A stretch of DNA of 64,000 nt from assembly GCA_013407085.1 (NCBI GenBank), contig JACCGJ010002714.1, positions 62,001 to 126,000 of the forward strand. The letters run 5' to 3'. How positions within the stretch are numbered: position 1 is the stretch's first letter; each line of letters begins with the position of its first letter. The notes under the pieces are model-generated. The model did not search any database and was not told where the DNA came from. It was given only the letters and a program-made list of their open reading frames with translations. Position numbers and translations under genes: made by a program. Of the stretch, positions 62,379-64,000 are shown one piece after another. This stretch comes from Atriophallophorus winterbourni. Taxonomy: Eukaryota; Platyhelminthes; Trematoda; Plagiorchiida; Microphallidae.

Positions 62379-62439
62379 TCAGGGTTTTGTTTGACGTATG
62401 CATCCAATTTCGATTTAAAAATATCAATTGTCGTTGCAT
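59623..62439 (-). CDS. CR1 type-A ORF2 with a new N-terminus, otherwise intact
   Basis: 938 open codons. Residues 1-20 (MQRQLIFLNRNWMHTSNKTL) are read out of frame from the host HAL1-like element. Element-derived sequence starts at residue 21 (RNKIQELDTVCTQHSPDLVA). Endonuclease motifs: ITETWFEPHLSDNEL, GGGVALYYNQ, IIGVIYRAPSASDAHN, LVMGDFNLPNLM, LGSSDHLVLLFDY. RT motifs: KSPGADGITPFILKRC, ITPIYKGGSRSDAANYRPVT, QHGFRKHHSCLSNLL, FLDMSKAFDRVNHSILI, SGVPQGSVLGPILFLIY, LFADDIKLW. C-terminus: NCRRYSYAVRVSFTWNTLPS. All catalytic motifs seen are intact. The conserved NAQCL segment of the family's start, upstream of TETW, is lost, which probably impairs the endonuclease. Confidence 0.82.
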   Translation of the reverse strand: MQRQLIFLNRNWMHTSNKTLRNKIQELDTVCTQHSPDLVAITETWFEPHLSDNELALKGMCLLRQDRLGRGGGVALYYNQQLSCREIDDIDLRVQDTLWCSIKQTTGDDCIIGVIYRAPSASDAHNVELLQKIRLLAARFQSPLLVMGDFNLPNLMKNNALSTNSLDEAFQELIFDIPFYNHVFDNTRYRDGNMPSVLDLILTSEEHAVENLSYETPLGSSDHLVLLFDYVCQAERTNDINKTKLQLDIGSLQNALRTISDWKPDTTDVHRSWVNFTEKLCDEINLHSRLVPQTAKKRFTFTLRSRTRKWIKIRNDAWRNYVHNPMPDNWETYRLLRNKVTSLITEDKQSHQARLLTMMERNPKVLYQIVNTTSKIKPGISALRTPNGLTTTAFEAAEVLAGYYCKVFCPKESVHLTPHSIGFSNEILNEISINNECVMLKLLRLNTAKSPGADGITPFILKRCASSLCGPLSTLFQISLENSIVPAEWKSGIITPIYKGGSRSDAANYRPVTLLPVISKVLESLVAEKITHHLENNRLLATEQHGFRKHHSCLSNLLLTLNDWTECVDNGYSIHACFLDMSKAFDRVNHSILIQKLELHGITGKLLAWLENYLRDRSAQVRVDGALSKPFKITSGVPQGSVLGPILFLIYANDIPERVKCKIMLFADDIKLWRSIRTNDDCETLQKDLNTLQDWSLRNKLPFNFQKCKALNIGKTVNYNYTLGSHQLVWTTEEKDLGVWTSSSLKTSLQCKAAYKKASQVLALLRRIFGRFSNQSVPRIMNTYLRPAMEYAVQAWSPWIQKDINLLQRIYHRTTKLVPGLAAKPYEERLRSLNLFDFRCRRLRGDLILMYNIMHVPNHPLSKLFTRSPPRASRKHELSVLIPTSRLNCRRYSYAVRVSFTWNTLPSTVTHSANLDIFKANLDKYLRDNPNFDTIYTT

Positions 62440-64000
62440 TCACAACATCTTGCGGTTGCGCATTCCATAGAACCACTACGTTTTTTGATGTATTGATTGC
62501 TTCCGTTTCGGTGGGAACGCTGCCGTCTACCGCCCCGGCCGCGAATGTGTCTCACTCATGGTACTTGGTCTCGGTGGACAAAGTCTAATGTCTTTCGGTA
62601 ATGCACGTTTTGCTATTTTCCATTCGGACTTGACAAATTCTGCCATGCCGGTAGTTAAAAAGTTAATCCTGAGAGGTTTCGGTCCGTCTCCTTTATAGTT
62701 TATTGAAAAAGGCACCTGGCAAGTGTCAATGATCACAACGTTAGAAATATTAAGCAAAGATGCAATGTAACGCCACTGCTTGAAGTCATGATCTGCTGTT
62801 TCCTGTCCCGATGCTTCAGTGGTATTTTCTGGTACCCCAAGTAGAACCATACTCCGCGATACCGTTTTTTCCTTAGTGTTTGAGGCACCCTTCCGTTCCC
62901 ACCATGGCACATCAGGATATATCCGGCAATTTGTAGTCGGATCCATCTTTAGTCGGTACGAATTTAGCAGTATGTTTTCGATATCAGCCTCGCACTTCAC
63001 TGTGACTCTTAGTAACCGAGGTTGATCACTATGAGGTGAGGTGGAATGACGAGTTAGACGAATCAGTTTGTCAGGAGTAACATGCTCAATTTGCAACTGT
63101 TGACAAATTTGAGACCATATATCGAGGTCGTGTTTGTGTTTTCTATCTAACAAGCTCTCGCCGGACTCTTTAACATTCGTACATATTACGCTTAACGAAT
63201 GAGAATGCTTGTCGCGTGTCCGGTCATTCTTCATAGAATGTGAGGCTTTTTGATTTAGGTTTAGTGTGCCAGGCTCAGATTGTGCAGCGGAGGTCGACCG
63301 CAAAAGCATTTCTCTGTATGATTTTTGTACCACCGGGGGCGTTTCAATTGGTGCCGAATCGGTGCAGATAACATTAAGCGAAGTATTTTTCGTGGCAGCT
63401 TTGGCCAAAGGAGCGTTCGACGTAGACGGTTTCTGCTTCAAGGCCTTTTTAAGTATCACTTCAGTGTCGCGTAATTTAACCTTTTTAGAAGCACTCTGTG
63501 GCGGTGAGGTCGAGCGTATTCCATTATTCAATTCAACTGTTTTAGTCTTGATTATTGGTCGTAGAGTATTCTTTAAATTTGCAAGTTCCTCTTCTATTAT
63601 CAATAATCTATTCTCTATTGTATTAGTCTCGTTTCTAGCAGAGAATTTTGTACTCTTGGGATTACGATTCGCTATTGAATTTCTACAGTCAATACAGAAA
63701 TAGCAAACGGATGGGAGGTTTTTATCATTCACGATCTTTACACACTCATCGGTCAAAGTCTCATCGCAGGCCACGTGCACATGTATATCACAAAAAATAC
63801 ATTTAACCAATGCACTATCATTGCTTACCGGGTACAGGCACTTGGCGCAGAGGTCAAGGTGGTTTGATGTCGCTGTCGGGGGAACAACCGTCGTACGCAC
63901 ACCATGATCTATCGATTTTTTCGCGTGGGTGTTGGATCTCGTGACTCGACCACGCATTGTAGGCTGAATTGGGACGACCGGTTGAAGAATGGTCGTCCGT
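62379..64000 (-). mobile_element. HAL1-like CR1 derivative, copy 2, 5' part (runs off the window)
   Basis: Minus strand: leader beyond 63,957 (reaches the window edge), ORF1 (63,957-62,527), then the same ORF2 C-terminal remnant as copy 1 (VVVLWNAQPQDVVNATTIDI, about 62,490-62,384), broken by the CR1 insertion. Very similar to copy 1 at 35.4-37.5 kb across the shared length, including the deletion junction. Confidence 0.75.
62527..63957 (-). CDS. ORF1 protein of the HAL1-like CR1 element, intact
   Basis: 476 residues from ATG at 63,957. PHD-like finger at about residues 29-81: CAKC, CIFC, HVAC, CYFCIDC. An Asn/Thr-rich helical linker and a basic stretch (KKVKLRDTEVILKKALKQK) follow. Next is a partial module (LNVICTDSAPIETPP), then two RNA-binding-like modules: LSVICTNVKESGESLL...LIRLTRHSTSPHSDQPRLLR and MVLLGVPENTTEAS...CQVPFS...GPKPLRINFL. 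Compared with copy 1, the T-run is one base longer (frame kept), and the stop after LPKDIRL is replaced by TGC, adding 17 codons. An intact ORF1 without ORF2 fits a family that supplies its own RNA-binding protein but borrows RT. Confidence 0.85.
   Translation of the reverse strand: MRGRVTRSNTHAKKSIDHGVRTTVVPPTATSNHLDLCAKCLYPVSNDSALVKCIFCDIHVHVACDETLTDECVKIVNDKNLPSVCYFCIDCRNSIANRNPKSTKFSARNETNTIENRLLIIEEELANLKNTLRPIIKTKTVELNNGIRSTSPPQSASKKVKLRDTEVILKKALKQKPSTSNAPLAKAATKNTSLNVICTDSAPIETPPVVQKSYREMLLRSTSAAQSEPGTLNLNQKASHSMKNDRTRDKHSHSLSVICTNVKESGESLLDRKHKHDLDIWSQICQQLQIEHVTPDKLIRLTRHSTSPHSDQPRLLRVTVKCEADIENILLNSYRLKMDPTTNCRIYPDVPWWERKGASNTKEKTVSRSMVLLGVPENTTEASGQETADHDFKQWRYIASLLNISNVVIIDTCQVPFSINYKGDGPKPLRINFLTTGMAEFVKSEWKIAKRALPKDIRLCPPRPSTMSETHSRPGR

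Noticed and set aside
62379..62439. ATG at 62,439 as the natural start of CR1 ORF2
   Set aside because: The first 20 codons are an alternative frame of the host HAL1-like element. CR1 similarity starts at codon 21, exactly at the insertion junction.

Overview
The window is repeat-rich eukaryotic DNA, most likely from a flatworm, with a digenean trematode the best guess. It has no bacterial gene organisation. It carries CR1-type non-LTR retrotransposons with a PHD-finger ORF1, RTE-type non-LTR elements, a Penelope-like element (PLE), a Ty3/Gypsy-like LTR remnant and hammerhead-ribozyme repeats. That combination is typical of schistosome-like genomes, but the species cannot be read from the sequence. 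Almost everything recognisable is mobile DNA. The only candidate host gene is a possible signal-peptide exon plus a 46-nt exon at 670-884.

Layout. 0-5.5 kb: a type-C CR1 relic (minus strand) carrying two SINE-like repeats and a 5'-truncated RTE insertion with a 10-bp target-site duplication (TSD). 5.5-12.5 kb: a PLE (plus) split by an almost full-length but decayed type-C CR1 (minus). 14-22 kb: a decayed type-B CR1 (minus), then a type-A CR1 (17.3-21.97 kb) with both ORFs open. 22.8-29.3 kb: an array of 240-nt hammerhead repeats (family B) interrupted by a type-B CR1. 30-35 kb: CR1 and RTE debris. 35.1-37.8 kb: family-B repeats interrupted by an ORF1-only CR1 derivative. 38-41 kb: LTR-element fragments with an embedded CR1 piece. 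40.5-48.3 kb: one RTE element (minus) interrupted by a 4.69-kb tandem array of 257-nt hammerhead repeats (family A). 48.3-49.8 kb: more family B. 50-58 kb: decayed CR1 copies. 58.2-59.35 kb: family-B array (minus). 59.35-64 kb: a second ORF1-only CR1 derivative (minus), itself interrupted by a 5'-truncated type-A CR1 with a long open ORF2.

Most striking system: two unrelated small repeat families (257 nt and about 240 nt) each encode a minimal type I hammerhead ribozyme with the same tiny stem III (ACCGGT) and different cleavage triplets (GUC and GUA). They look like animal retrozymes: small non-coding retroelements made as self-cleaved circular RNAs and thought to be moved by PLE machinery. 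The 257-nt array lies inside an RTE reading frame, flanked by an exact 8-bp duplication. Deleting the array plus one repeat copy rejoins the RTE frame, so the array descends from a real insertion event. Family-B arrays in turn are the landing sites of several CR1 copies.

CR1 subfamily names A-D are mine, based on ORF similarity and 3' tail repeats: A ACTTTGAAT, B and D CTTGAATC-like, C TATGAATAAATC. All element classes are inferred from protein motifs read by eye; no database search was possible.
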